DNA from: Bacteroidota bacterium
GTDB taxonomy: Bacteria; Bacteroidota; Bacteroidia; Sphingobacteriales; Sphingobacteriaceae
Length of the DNA stretch: 64,000 nucleotides
NCBI GenBank assembly: GCA_023450085.1
Contig: JAEXHI010000030.1
Coordinates: 1-64,000 of the forward strand
Direction of reading: 5' to 3'
The notes below the pieces were generated by a model. It saw only the letters and a list, made by a program, of their open reading frames with translations. It made no database searches and was not told the origin of the DNA. The position numbers and the translations under genes were made by a program. Positions 35,007 through 43,992 of the stretch are shown one piece after another; the stretch's first letter is position 1, and each line of letters begins with the position of its first letter.

Positions 35007-36155
35007 ATGTTCCGAATCTTATTATTTGCTATCCTTAGTCTTGGTTACCTCAACTCCTTTGCGCAAGACATCAACTATGCCCGAAAAACCATCAGCACGC
35101 TAACCTCAAAAAAATATTGGGGACGTGGTTATACCAACAATGGCATGGGCAAAGCTGCTGATTTTATTGAAGGTGAATTCAAAAAATTAGGCCTTTCTCC
35201 ATTAAGCGGAAATAGCTACAAGCAATTCTTTTCATTCCCTGTAAACACCTTCCCAAGCAACATGACGCTGAAATTAAACGGGACGGTATTAACCCCCGGC
35301 AAAGATTTTATTGTACACCAAGCCAGTAAAGGGATTGTTACCCATGACAGTTTAATCCAAAAAGATAGTACTACCTATTTGAGCAAGGGCGGAAATATTG
35401 CCATTAGCTTGGTGCCAAAGCTTACTTGGTCGGTTTCGCAACAAGTACTCGATTACACCATTGTAGAGGTCAACAAAAAATCGATTTCGTTCCAACCTAC
35501 CCAAATTGATATTGATATTACAAATGAACTGGTTCCCAACTTTACCGCAGCCAACGTGGGGGCCATCATTAAAGGAACAGCAAAACCCGATTCGATTTTG
35601 GTGTTTACCGCTCACTACGATCATTTGGGAGGTATGGGTTCAAAAACTTACTTTCCGGGCGCTAACGACAATGCTAGTGGTGTGGCTATGTTATTAGATT
35701 TGGCCAAATATTATGCCGCTCATCCACCAAAATATAGCGTCGCTTTTATCTGTTTTGCGGCAGAAGAAACCGGCTTATTAGGTTCAAAGTACTTCACCGA
35801 AAATCCTTTGATTCCATTAAAAAACATTCGCTTTCTATGGAATTTAGATTTGGTTGGCACAGGTGAAACCGGCGCTACGGTAGTAAATGCTACTATCCAT
35901 CCGAAGGAATTTGCTTTGCTCAATCAAATTAATGGCGAAAAGCAATTCCTGAAAAAGATTAATTCTAGGGGCAAAGCGGCTAACAGCGATCATTACTTCT
36001 TTACCGAAAAAGGTGTTCCAGCATTTTTTCTCTACACACAAGGGGGCATTGCTGCCTATCATGATGTAGACGATAAAGCGGAAACATTGCCATTAACGGC
36101 CTACGAAAATTTGTTTAGGCTATTTGTTGATTTTAGCGCCGCAATCATCAACTAA
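35007..36155 (+). CDS. M28 family zinc aminopeptidase
   Basis: This 382-residue secreted peptidase starts at the ATG at 35007 with a signal peptide ending at SFAQD. An earlier in-frame Met at 34965 lies within the terminator stem and is rejected. Metal ligands follow the M28 order: TAHYDHLGG, GANDNASG, CFAAEETGLLG, WNLDLVG and AYHDVDD. It probably removes N-terminal residues from peptides in the periplasm. The start codon is only 4 bases beyond the terminator stem, so expression needs read-through or a promoter inside the hairpin region. Confidence 0.88.
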   Translation: MFRILLFAILSLGYLNSFAQDINYARKTISTLTSKKYWGRGYTNNGMGKAADFIEGEFKKLGLSPLSGNSYKQFFSFPVNTFPSNMTLKLNGTVLTPGKDFIVHQASKGIVTHDSLIQKDSTTYLSKGGNIAISLVPKLTWSVSQQVLDYTIVEVNKKSISFQPTQIDIDITNELVPNFTAANVGAIIKGTAKPDSILVFTAHYDHLGGMGSKTYFPGANDNASGVAMLLDLAKYYAAHPPKYSVAFICFAAEETGLLGSKYFTENPLIPLKNIRFLWNLDLVGTGETGATVVNATIHPKEFALLNQINGEKQFLKKINSRGKAANSDHYFFTEKGVPAFFLYTQGGIAAYHDVDDKAETLPLTAYENLFRLFVDFSAAIIN

Positions 36156-36233
36156 ATTTTTAATTATATAGTTGTTCTTCCGATCACAAGGGTTATATTC
36201 GCCGCAAAAATTACGATCTAATATACCCATCTA

Positions 36234-36986
36234 ATGAAGAAAATGCTTTTATGCATTGCTTTCGCAATGACTGCGCACTATGCTAGCGCCCAAGAATCTA
36301 ACACTGAAAATTCTGACTTAAAACCTACCAAAGGAGATTTTGCCACCGAATTGAACTTTAATCCATTTAAAGGAAATTTGAGCTTCAACAATGTTCTGAA
36401 TCAAGTAAAAGGAAGACTTTTCATTAAACCTAACGTTGCTTTAAGATTAGGATTTAATGTTGGTGTACTCGATTCTACTTTAAATTACGGTAATCCTTAT
36501 GGAACTCAAAGTAGCTTTAGTTCTGATGAAAGAAGTAGCACAAATTTCGGTTTAAACTTTGGTATCGAGAAACATTTTAAAGGTACCAGAAGGTTATCGC
36601 CTTATATCGGTGCCGATTTATTTTGGGGCACAAAATCATCTAAACAGGATATAGCCAATAATGCCAGCAGTATATCGATTAAAAATGGTTGGTTAGATGT
36701 ACAATATTACCAATCTGGGAATACCGTGATTACTAGTTATCGTGTATCAGAAGCCGCCTATCAACGTTACGGAATTAATGTTGTGGCAGGTTTTGATTTT
36801 TACATGGCTAAAAACTTCTTCTTAGGTTACGAATTCAACTTAGGCTATTCAAAAACAAATTATAAATCACCGGAAGTAGTGGCAACAGGTCAAAACACCA
36901 GTTTGCCTGCCTACTACAGCAACAACGCTACCAACAAATTTGGCACTTCGCTGGTAAATGGTATCCGTGTGGGTTACATTTTTTAA
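36234..36986 (+). CDS. Outer-membrane beta-barrel protein
   Basis: This 250-residue protein has a signal peptide ending at SAQES. The mature part has alternating hydrophobic strands with long polar turns, a Tyr/Phe-rich content and a C-terminal VGYIF ending in Phe, the outer-membrane insertion signal. It resembles small porin or OmpW-like barrels; no ligand is readable. It is followed 18 bases later by an IPT/TIG lipoprotein gene, and the two probably work together at the cell surface. Confidence 0.75.
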   Translation: MKKMLLCIAFAMTAHYASAQESNTENSDLKPTKGDFATELNFNPFKGNLSFNNVLNQVKGRLFIKPNVALRLGFNVGVLDSTLNYGNPYGTQSSFSSDERSSTNFGLNFGIEKHFKGTRRLSPYIGADLFWGTKSSKQDIANNASSISIKNGWLDVQYYQSGNTVITSYRVSEAAYQRYGINVVAGFDFYMAKNFFLGYEFNLGYSKTNYKSPEVVATGQNTSLPAYYSNNATNKFGTSLVNGIRVGYIF

Positions 36987-37004
36987 TCACACAGACGCTC
37001 AATT

Positions 37005-38663
37005 ATGAAAAATATATTTTTATGCGCTTTTGGGGTATTGCTAACCTCGTTAAGTGCTTGTAAAAAAGACAACTTTGCACCACCAGAAGTGCAAAGCGTT
37101 TCCGTTAAAGCTAACTCTCCAACCAGTGTCACTTTTGTAGGCAATATCATTAAAACAGGAAATCAAACGATTAAAGATTACGGTTTTATTTACAGTGTGC
37201 TCGCAAGCAATGTTGATGAATATAATGGTACCAAAGTTTCTTTGGGGGCAAGTCCTAGCAAGGGTGAATTCTCCAAAACCGTAGATGGCATTAACCTTTC
37301 ACAAGTTTCATATTATGGGGCTATTTGGGCTAGGGCTTATGTCACAGACGAAAACGGAACAGTATTTGGTGCCGTAGTTACAGCTACTTTACCTAGGCCA
37401 AGCAGTTCTGGAATCGTCCCTTCCTCTGGCCAATCTGGCGATGTGGTTAAAATATCGGGCAAATTTTACAACCCCAACATCAGCAGCCTAGTGGTAAATT
37501 TTCAGGGAATCAGAGCCAATGTGCTTACGGCTACCGACAGCGAAATTAGCGTAGAAGTACCCCGAGGAATCATCGCAAGCCATGGTCAATCTATATCGGT
37601 AAGCATTTCTGTAGGTGGTGCATCTAGCAATAACACGCAGTACTTTACCATACTTGCCAATTTGAAGGATTTTAGTCCAAAATCTGGCCCTGCGGGAACT
37701 TATATTACCTTTTCGGGCGATAACCTTCCTAATTCTTATAGCAGTTATAATTACCCCATATTCTTTGGCAATACACAGGTATACACAAACTACTATACAC
37801 AAGTGGCGGTGCCTTTTACAGCCGAGGTTTCTTCGGAAGTATCAGTCATGATAAATGGGCAAAAAAGAACGTTACCTGGCACGTTTACCATTACTCCGCC
37901 ACAAATTACTTCTTTCACCCCAGAAACGGTATTTCCAGGACAAAGCATTACCGTTACCGGAAGCAATTTCCCTTCAATTAGCGACAATAGTGCCGGCAGA
38001 CCAATGGCTAAAGTTGGGAGTTTGGATTACACGGCAGTAAGCGTATATAGCAACCAGTTTAGTTATAGCATTCCGTCAAATGCACCAGAGGGTGATCAAA
38101 CACTCTTTTTTAAGGTAGGACCTCATGAAGTACAGGCCTCAAAAAAGATCAAGGTACAAGGTTATACTGCCACTAGTTTCTCTCCTACTTCGGGAGGCCC
38201 TGGCAGGGAAATAAACATTACTGGAAACTTTATACAAGGCGGCGGCTATTACGTTACTTTTGGCACAGTAAATTCTTACGGTACCGCAACTTCACCTACC
38301 AACCTAAGGGTTTCGGTTCCTAGCGGTGTAAATGCAGGAAAGATTAAATTATCTGTTGACGTGCCCAATAAGAAGATAACCATTCCTGGTGATTTTGAAG
38401 TAACAGGTCCATCGTTTACTTCATTCTCTCCTTCTTCAGGAGTTGCAGGCACCTTGATTACCATTAAGGGCTCGGGATTTTTCCCCAACATCTACAATAC
38501 ATCGGTAAAATTTGGTACAGTATCCGTTACACCAACCAGTGTTACTGAGAACACAATAGTAGTGGCTGTACCTTCTAACGTTACTCCTGGTGCGATGAAA
38601 CTTAGCGTGGTTACTTATGGTCAAACAGTTATAAACAACGACAACTTCACCATTACCAACTAG
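37005..38663 (+). CDS. IPT/TIG-repeat surface lipoprotein
   Basis: This 552-residue protein has a lipobox LSAC near residue 19. An N-terminal fibronectin-like segment runs to about residue 130. Five IPT/TIG immunoglobulin-like repeats follow, each marked by the pattern S-P-x-S/T-x-x-x-G followed by I-x-I-x-G. Their starts read GIVPSSGQSGDVV, FSPKSGPAGTYI, FTPETVFPGQSI, FSPTSGGPGREI and FSPSSGVAGTLI. These domains usually bind surfaces or sugars. Next to a barrel protein, it may be a surface-exposed partner. A terminator overlaps the convergent panE end. Confidence 0.85.
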   Translation: MKNIFLCAFGVLLTSLSACKKDNFAPPEVQSVSVKANSPTSVTFVGNIIKTGNQTIKDYGFIYSVLASNVDEYNGTKVSLGASPSKGEFSKTVDGINLSQVSYYGAIWARAYVTDENGTVFGAVVTATLPRPSSSGIVPSSGQSGDVVKISGKFYNPNISSLVVNFQGIRANVLTATDSEISVEVPRGIIASHGQSISVSISVGGASSNNTQYFTILANLKDFSPKSGPAGTYITFSGDNLPNSYSSYNYPIFFGNTQVYTNYYTQVAVPFTAEVSSEVSVMINGQKRTLPGTFTITPPQITSFTPETVFPGQSITVTGSNFPSISDNSAGRPMAKVGSLDYTAVSVYSNQFSYSIPSNAPEGDQTLFFKVGPHEVQASKKIKVQGYTATSFSPTSGGPGREINITGNFIQGGGYYVTFGTVNSYGTATSPTNLRVSVPSGVNAGKIKLSVDVPNKKITIPGDFEVTGPSFTSFSPSSGVAGTLITIKGSGFFPNIYNTSVKFGTVSVTPTSVTENTIVVAVPSNVTPGAMKLSVVTYGQTVINNDNFTITN

Positions 38664-38676
38664 TAGAAAAATAAGC

Positions 38677-38706
38677 TTAGCCAACCTTTTAGGAGGTTGG
38701 CTAAGT
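38677..38706. terminator. Terminator between IPT/TIG and panE genes
   Basis: CTTAGCCAACC (38677-38687) pairs perfectly with 38696-38706. The last bases overlap the final codons of panE on the other strand. Confidence 0.65.
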
Positions 38707-39636
38707 TCCTCCTATTCTCCTCGCCCCAAGTGCTTCATACATCAGCTTAAATACTGGGCTTGGCAAATTCAATCTCTCCATTTGACGAACCACATATCCA
38801 GTAAGCGACTCTAGCTCTGTTTTGCCCGAATGTTTCACCATATCCACCTGCATGGAAGAAGTAGTTGCATAAGGCAGTTTACTGATGTTTTGATAGGTCA
38901 CAAATTCTATATCCGCCACTAGCTTTATGTTGCGAGCTTTTGCCAAGTTACACACTTCATGAATGAGCTGTCCCAACGAGCGATCCATTTCCTTGTCCTC
39001 CACAATTTGCCCAACGCTTTGGTTATAATAGGCCGTAGCCGTGGCAATAGCCGATACGAAAACAAATTTCGTCCAAATTACCTGCTCTATTTCGTTGGTC
39101 AGCGTTGCCGCAATACCTGCTTGTTTAAAAATTGTTTCTAAGCACGAAAATCGTTCATCTGGGAGCTCTTTAGCACCAAAGAACAAACTTGCCTTACCCG
39201 TATTTTCTACTACGCCAGGAGCAGTTAATCTGGCTACCAAATAAACACAACCTGCCAACACTACATTGTGAGGGTAAACCTCTTGTATCTTTGTTGGATG
39301 ATCAATACCATTTAATAAAGGCAAAATGATGGTGTGCTCAGCAACACAGGGCTTTAACTGGAAGAGGCATGCATCTAGATCATAATTTTTAATACAGAGG
39401 ATAACATAATCCACAGGACCAATCAGTTTCGGATCGTCAGTAGCTAAATGAGGCTTTACCGTAAAACAGTTGCTTTCCTTAATTACAGTTAATCCATTTA
39501 TTTGTATGGCTTCGAGGTTTTGTCCTCTCGATAAAAAGTACAAATCTACTTTATCACTATCCTGAAATTCTTTAGCCAAAAGCCCACCGAAATATCCCCC
39601 TACCCCTCCAATGCCTGCGATTAAAACTTTTTTCAT
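38701..39636 (-). CDS. panE: 2-Dehydropantoate 2-reductase (ketopantoate reductase)
   Basis: This 311-residue NADPH enzyme of the pantothenate and CoA pathway has the N-terminal Rossmann motif VLIAGIGGVGGYFGGLLA. A late LVADIEFVTYQNISKLP region and DMVKHSGKTELESLTGYVV match the C-terminal ApbA/PanE domain with its conserved Lys/Glu. It is the last of four same-strand genes with 19-39 base gaps (panE, esterase fusion, S41 peptidase, unknown membrane protein). The functional link to those envelope genes is not evident. Confidence 0.88.
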   Translation of the reverse strand: MKKVLIAGIGGVGGYFGGLLAKEFQDSDKVDLYFLSRGQNLEAIQINGLTVIKESNCFTVKPHLATDDPKLIGPVDYVILCIKNYDLDACLFQLKPCVAEHTIILPLLNGIDHPTKIQEVYPHNVVLAGCVYLVARLTAPGVVENTGKASLFFGAKELPDERFSCLETIFKQAGIAATLTNEIEQVIWTKFVFVSAIATATAYYNQSVGQIVEDKEMDRSLGQLIHEVCNLAKARNIKLVADIEFVTYQNISKLPYATTSSMQVDMVKHSGKTELESLTGYVVRQMERLNLPSPVFKLMYEALGARRIGGT

Positions 39637-39655
39637 ATCGGTAACCTACCTTGGT

Positions 39656-42178
39656 TTATTTGTCGTTCAAAAATGGACGGTTGTATTGTTCCCAAAACAA
39701 GGGATTGTTGGCTACTCCTGCAAGACGGTAAAAGGCTGTACGTCTATCTATGATTTCTATTGTGTTAGTGCTTACATTTTCCGTGAGAAACAACAACGAT
39801 GATTTTACGTCTAAATCTCGGTGGTCTTTTAAGCTTTTACCCTTGTAGTTCCAACTCATTAACCCGTAATAAACGGCGTATTGTCCGCTTGCATTACGTT
39901 GATATAAATTGGTAAGGGAAATACTTTCCTCTTCATAGCTATTGCTAAAAACGGGATTAGGCATTTTCTTCCCCATACTATTTTGGGCATAACGGTTCAT
40001 AATATCCGTATTCCTTTGCCAATTTACAGAGGCTTTAATAATGGCTTTATCAGCATCATTAATGTAAAGTGTCCCGCTGTAGGCTTTCATATAATAAAGT
40101 CCCGTAACACGGCGGGTGGATTGTTTGGCTTTAAAACTGATGACATATATTTTTTCTTCCCCTTGATAGATCACAGAATCCAAGGTTAGCTGAAATTTTT
40201 TAAGCAGCCCGAGGTTAAACAATGGATTAACTTTGATCAAGTCTGCATTATTAAGCCATGCCGAACTACCCGTAAGCGGTACGAAAACACCAGAATTTAC
40301 AGGCATTTTTTTAATGTTTGCCTGCTTTACATTCCCAGCATAAACATCATCCTTTTGATAACCTTTTTTCGCGTACAACTTAATGAGATATTCCTCGTCA
40401 GCAATCAAAGTATCTACATTAGTACTTTGGGTACGCACATAGCAGTTGGCATTAAAATCTGTCTGTATATAATTTTGAGGAATGCGTTCAATGGCCTCCT
40501 TTAAAATTTGTGCGGGATCTGTTTTTTTAGCGGTTATGGTTACACCCTGCAACTGATTAGGTTTAACTTTTAAGCGAACTTCCGCATGCTGTTGAAGTTG
40601 GCTAAGCGAGATATTTTGCGTTTGATAACCCACATGCGAAATGCTAAGGTTGAGGTCCTTGCTCGCTGGTACATTCAAACTAAATATTCCATCTTCATTG
40701 GCTACAGTATGTACTCCGCCCGCCGTAGTTTGTATAGTCGCAAAGGCAATGGGTTTCCCTGTTTCTGCATCTTTAATACTTGCTTTAATTTTTAACAAGG
40801 ATTGATGTTGTAAGACATTATTTTCTACTTTTTCCGAGCCTGTATTTGATGGCGTTGATTGAACTTCATTGGTATTACTTTTCGTATCCTTTGACAAATC
40901 TTCTTTTGCATAAGGAGTAGATGGTCCTGTAGCTTTTACATACAATAGCAAGTCAAATACCTGATTCCACTGACCTGTTAAAGGTGTATATTCAATGGCA
41001 AGGGAAGTTATTTGATTTGGAGCAGATTTAAGATCGACCAAAGCCGCACCAACATCTTTTGAGAGAAGTTCGTGCTCAATCGTGCCCGGTAAAGGTCGGG
41101 CAAGTGGTTGCACTTCTTCACTCCAACTACCGTAACTGCCTCCACCAGCTGTTGTACCAATAATGCACAGCTTGTCTTCCAATATTGGTTTTAAGATACG
41201 GCCTACAGGAAAATACGCTTGCAACTCTTGATTGTTGAGCTGATCAACACGATTAGCGAAATGGGTATTGGCTCCCCAACAAATGATTTTACGCCCCTTA
41301 AATTGCTCCATCAGGAACAATATATTATCAGCCATTTGTTGATCTCTCGGATTACTATCTGCCGCTACAAAAGTACTTTCAGTTTTAGCACTAGGATTTT
41401 GGCTCAGGTAGCTTTTGGCTAAAGCAAAAGAGCTTTTCAATCCCTGCACCAAAAAATCTCTTTTGCTGGCGATGGCCTGATCGGTAAGTGACAGTTGACG
41501 GAGCAATCGGATACTTTCCAAGCTCCATTTTTCGAAGGTAGTGATGGCTGAGCTTGAAGGAAATTCAAAGTTTTCATTCATATAACCAACTACCTGATCT
41601 AAATAGTCAAAATCTATTCTAGCTACGGCCTTTTGATCCTTACTTTGGCGGGTTAACAGCTTTCGGATTTCGTCCACAAAAAGATCTGCAGAATAAGTTC
41701 CAGCTAACTGCGAATCAAAACCTGCCACTTTCAAGGATATCTTTTGCTCCTCAATGTATTGCATCAATGGACGAAACTGAGCACTTCCTGTCCAGATGTT
41801 AAATATGCTGTTCTCTAGGGCTTGTGTGGTATTTTCGCCCGCAGCAATCGCTTGGTTAGCCAATGCTAAATCCACCAGTCCGCTTTCAAAAGCCAATACA
41901 CTAAAGCCCATTTTTTGGTGCAGAAACTTGACCATTTCGGTCTTTAGCTTAAAAATATTACCATCGCCATGCGTAGGCTCTCCCAAAAACACTACTTCGG
42001 CATTACCAATGATCTGCTTAATGCTATCTGCTTTTTTACCACTGAACAAATTAACATAAGGCTCCTTTTTAGAGGCAATAAAGGATAGTTTGGTTTGCGC
42101 TAAGGTTATGGATAGGTTAAAACTAAGCAATAGCAAAGCAACTGCCTTGTAGCAATAAGACCTCTGAACAATATGCAT
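39656..42178 (-). CDS. Erythromycin esterase-like domain fused to a DUF5686/regulatory-domain protein
   Basis: This 840-residue secreted protein has a signal peptide ending near LAQ. Residues about 30-425 form an erythromycin-esterase-type hydrolase (EreA/EreB superfamily) with FLGEPTHGDGN (His70) and FESG (Glu99), the conserved catalytic region. A polar Ser/Lys/Asn-rich linker (425-460) leads to a carboxypeptidase-like regulatory domain (LLKIKASIKDAETGKPIAF, about 461-550) and a beta-rich tail like DUF5686-type Bacteroidota proteins. Each half is usually a separate protein, so this is an unusual fusion. Macrolide resistance cannot be inferred, because many relatives have other substrates. 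Confidence 0.78.
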   Translation of the reverse strand: MHIVQRSYCYKAVALLLLSFNLSITLAQTKLSFIASKKEPYVNLFSGKKADSIKQIIGNAEVVFLGEPTHGDGNIFKLKTEMVKFLHQKMGFSVLAFESGLVDLALANQAIAAGENTTQALENSIFNIWTGSAQFRPLMQYIEEQKISLKVAGFDSQLAGTYSADLFVDEIRKLLTRQSKDQKAVARIDFDYLDQVVGYMNENFEFPSSSAITTFEKWSLESIRLLRQLSLTDQAIASKRDFLVQGLKSSFALAKSYLSQNPSAKTESTFVAADSNPRDQQMADNILFLMEQFKGRKIICWGANTHFANRVDQLNNQELQAYFPVGRILKPILEDKLCIIGTTAGGGSYGSWSEEVQPLARPLPGTIEHELLSKDVGAALVDLKSAPNQITSLAIEYTPLTGQWNQVFDLLLYVKATGPSTPYAKEDLSKDTKSNTNEVQSTPSNTGSEKVENNVLQHQSLLKIKASIKDAETGKPIAFATIQTTAGGVHTVANEDGIFSLNVPASKDLNLSISHVGYQTQNISLSQLQQHAEVRLKVKPNQLQGVTITAKKTDPAQILKEAIERIPQNYIQTDFNANCYVRTQSTNVDTLIADEEYLIKLYAKKGYQKDDVYAGNVKQANIKKMPVNSGVFVPLTGSSAWLNNADLIKVNPLFNLGLLKKFQLTLDSVIYQGEEKIYVISFKAKQSTRRVTGLYYMKAYSGTLYINDADKAIIKASVNWQRNTDIMNRYAQNSMGKKMPNPVFSNSYEEESISLTNLYQRNASGQYAVYYGLMSWNYKGKSLKDHRDLDVKSSLLFLTENVSTNTIEIIDRRTAFYRLAGVANNPLFWEQYNRPFLNDK

Positions 42179-42210
42179 GATGATTGGAAACTAAAATATA
42201 GGAATAAACA

Positions 42211-43953
42211 TTAGTTTTTATTGGCAAATCCAATGGCACTTTCAAGCACTTCGTCTTTCCCGTTTTTAATGCCCGAAATAGTTGGCTTCACTTCAATGTC
42301 TGGCACAATGCCAATTCGTTGCGTTTCGCTGCCATCCAAATGGTACATGCCTATGCCTGTAAATACGGTTCTAATATTTCCTGGCAAAATAATAGGCGGT
42401 GTTACGTTACCATCGGCCCCTGCGGTTTGGCTCCCAATAATGGTGGTATTGGGTCCCGCTTTAAAAGCCATCAAAGTCATTTCGGCAAAGCTTTGGGTAC
42501 TTTCATTGGCTAACACAATAAGCTTTCCTTTATAATAGTCGGCCGTATCCTTTCCTATCTTAAGATTTTCCATATAGCTATCGCTCAAATAGCTAAATTG
42601 ACCGGGCTTAGTTACACTACCTTTGGTCATTTTACAGAAAGCACTGGCTTTGCCAAATAGGTAATTGCCTATGGCCATGGTAAACATCGTTTCTTTAGGA
42701 TAGGTACGCATATCGATGATAATGGCCTTACTTTTCAAAGCTGTTTTCATGATAGAGTCAAGACCTTTTACGGCCAACTTGCCAGGGTGAATGTAAGCTA
42801 TATCCGAGCTTAGCATCTTAAAAGAAGGTTCGCTTTCATTTTCTTTAACAATAGCTTTAGCCCAAGGAAGTGCTTTTACACTGATTTCTTTTTCTACGCC
42901 AGCTCTTTTGATCTTTAAATTCACCACCGTATCATTAGTCCTGAGCAAATTGGTGGCTATTCTGGATAATTGCGTAGGATAGTTGGAGGCGGCAGTGTAG
43001 GGCAAGCGTTCTTTTAAGATAGTTTCTATACTTTTTTGGTTAATGCTGATGATTTCATCACCCTTTAGCAATTCTTTGGCATCGCCAGAAACATCAGCCA
43101 AGCCTTTTGAAACTACCGCTTTGTTTCCTACAAAAACTACGTTTGCGGCCAATTTTAATTTGCCCTGAAATTCGTACATGAGCGGCTCTGTCCAAATGGA
43201 TAAAACCACATGCGAATCCTGTATTTTGGCTACCATATTGGCTACAGCAAGCTTATAGGCCATTTCATCTTTGGCCGTTACAAATTGTGGGATCAAGTCT
43301 TTCAGTGTGCTGTTCCAGTTTTCTTTCAAGGTATTTTTGTAGGGATAAAAATATTCAACGATGTTCCAATACCTGTAAAGGCTTAACAACCTGTAGCCCG
43401 CATCAGGATATTTGAATTGCGTATAAGGAGCTTCGTTTTTAAAATACGGAATAGGCATATCTTCCGAATAAAGCTTTACATAATGGTTATCGGGCTTTCT
43501 CTCAAAAGAGGTTGTTTTTATCAACAACTGGCTAAGCTCATTTCCAAAAGTTTTTGGGTTAATCCAACTAAAATCTGGTTGGTACCTTACCACGGCAGAA
43601 TCTTTTACTTGAACGGTTTTACCCTCGCCCAATGTCTTTACCCAAGTGTATAGCGCTGCATTCCTCTCATTTTTATTCTTTGCTGATAAAACCTGCGGCA
43701 TCACCTTAAACAGTTCTTCGTCCCAATTCAATCCGCCATCCGCTACTTTAGGATGATAGTATTTCAAAAATCCCCATACTTTGCCCAGCATCGCAAGGTC
43801 TTCGACCTGTTGGCCACTTAATTGTGTAATGGTAATAGATGAACCTGTACTTGCAGGAGGTGTTGTAGTTTGCGCATAAGAAAGAGTGGAGAACGTGAAG
43901 AGCGTTGAGAGCGTCGCAAATACGGAAAGGGTTAGGTGTAGTAGCTTTTTCAT
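42211..43953 (-). CDS. S41 family (C-terminal processing) serine peptidase
   Basis: This 580-residue exported protein has a signal peptide ending at SYAQT. Segments in order are an N-terminal helical region, a PDZ-like domain (GDEIISINQKSIETIL, near residue 295), and the tail-specific protease core with the nucleophile in NESTQSFAEM (Ser488) and GSQTAGADGN after it. It resembles Bacteroidota S41 enzymes that cut periplasmic proteins from the C-terminus. The spacing is 32 bases to the esterase fusion and 39 to the upstream gene, so it is part of the same transcript. Confidence 0.85.
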   Translation of the reverse strand: MKKLLHLTLSVFATLSTLFTFSTLSYAQTTTPPASTGSSITITQLSGQQVEDLAMLGKVWGFLKYYHPKVADGGLNWDEELFKVMPQVLSAKNKNERNAALYTWVKTLGEGKTVQVKDSAVVRYQPDFSWINPKTFGNELSQLLIKTTSFERKPDNHYVKLYSEDMPIPYFKNEAPYTQFKYPDAGYRLLSLYRYWNIVEYFYPYKNTLKENWNSTLKDLIPQFVTAKDEMAYKLAVANMVAKIQDSHVVLSIWTEPLMYEFQGKLKLAANVVFVGNKAVVSKGLADVSGDAKELLKGDEIISINQKSIETILKERLPYTAASNYPTQLSRIATNLLRTNDTVVNLKIKRAGVEKEISVKALPWAKAIVKENESEPSFKMLSSDIAYIHPGKLAVKGLDSIMKTALKSKAIIIDMRTYPKETMFTMAIGNYLFGKASAFCKMTKGSVTKPGQFSYLSDSYMENLKIGKDTADYYKGKLIVLANESTQSFAEMTLMAFKAGPNTTIIGSQTAGADGNVTPPIILPGNIRTVFTGIGMYHLDGSETQRIGIVPDIEVKPTISGIKNGKDEVLESAIGFANKN

Positions 43954-43992
43954 GTGAGCAAAGAAATATTCTAATAGGTTAAATGAGGCGAA

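Noticed and set aside
39656..42178. Call of macrolide resistance from the esterase-like domain
   Set aside because: Many proteins with this fold have no macrolide activity, and the fusion architecture differs from known resistance enzymes.
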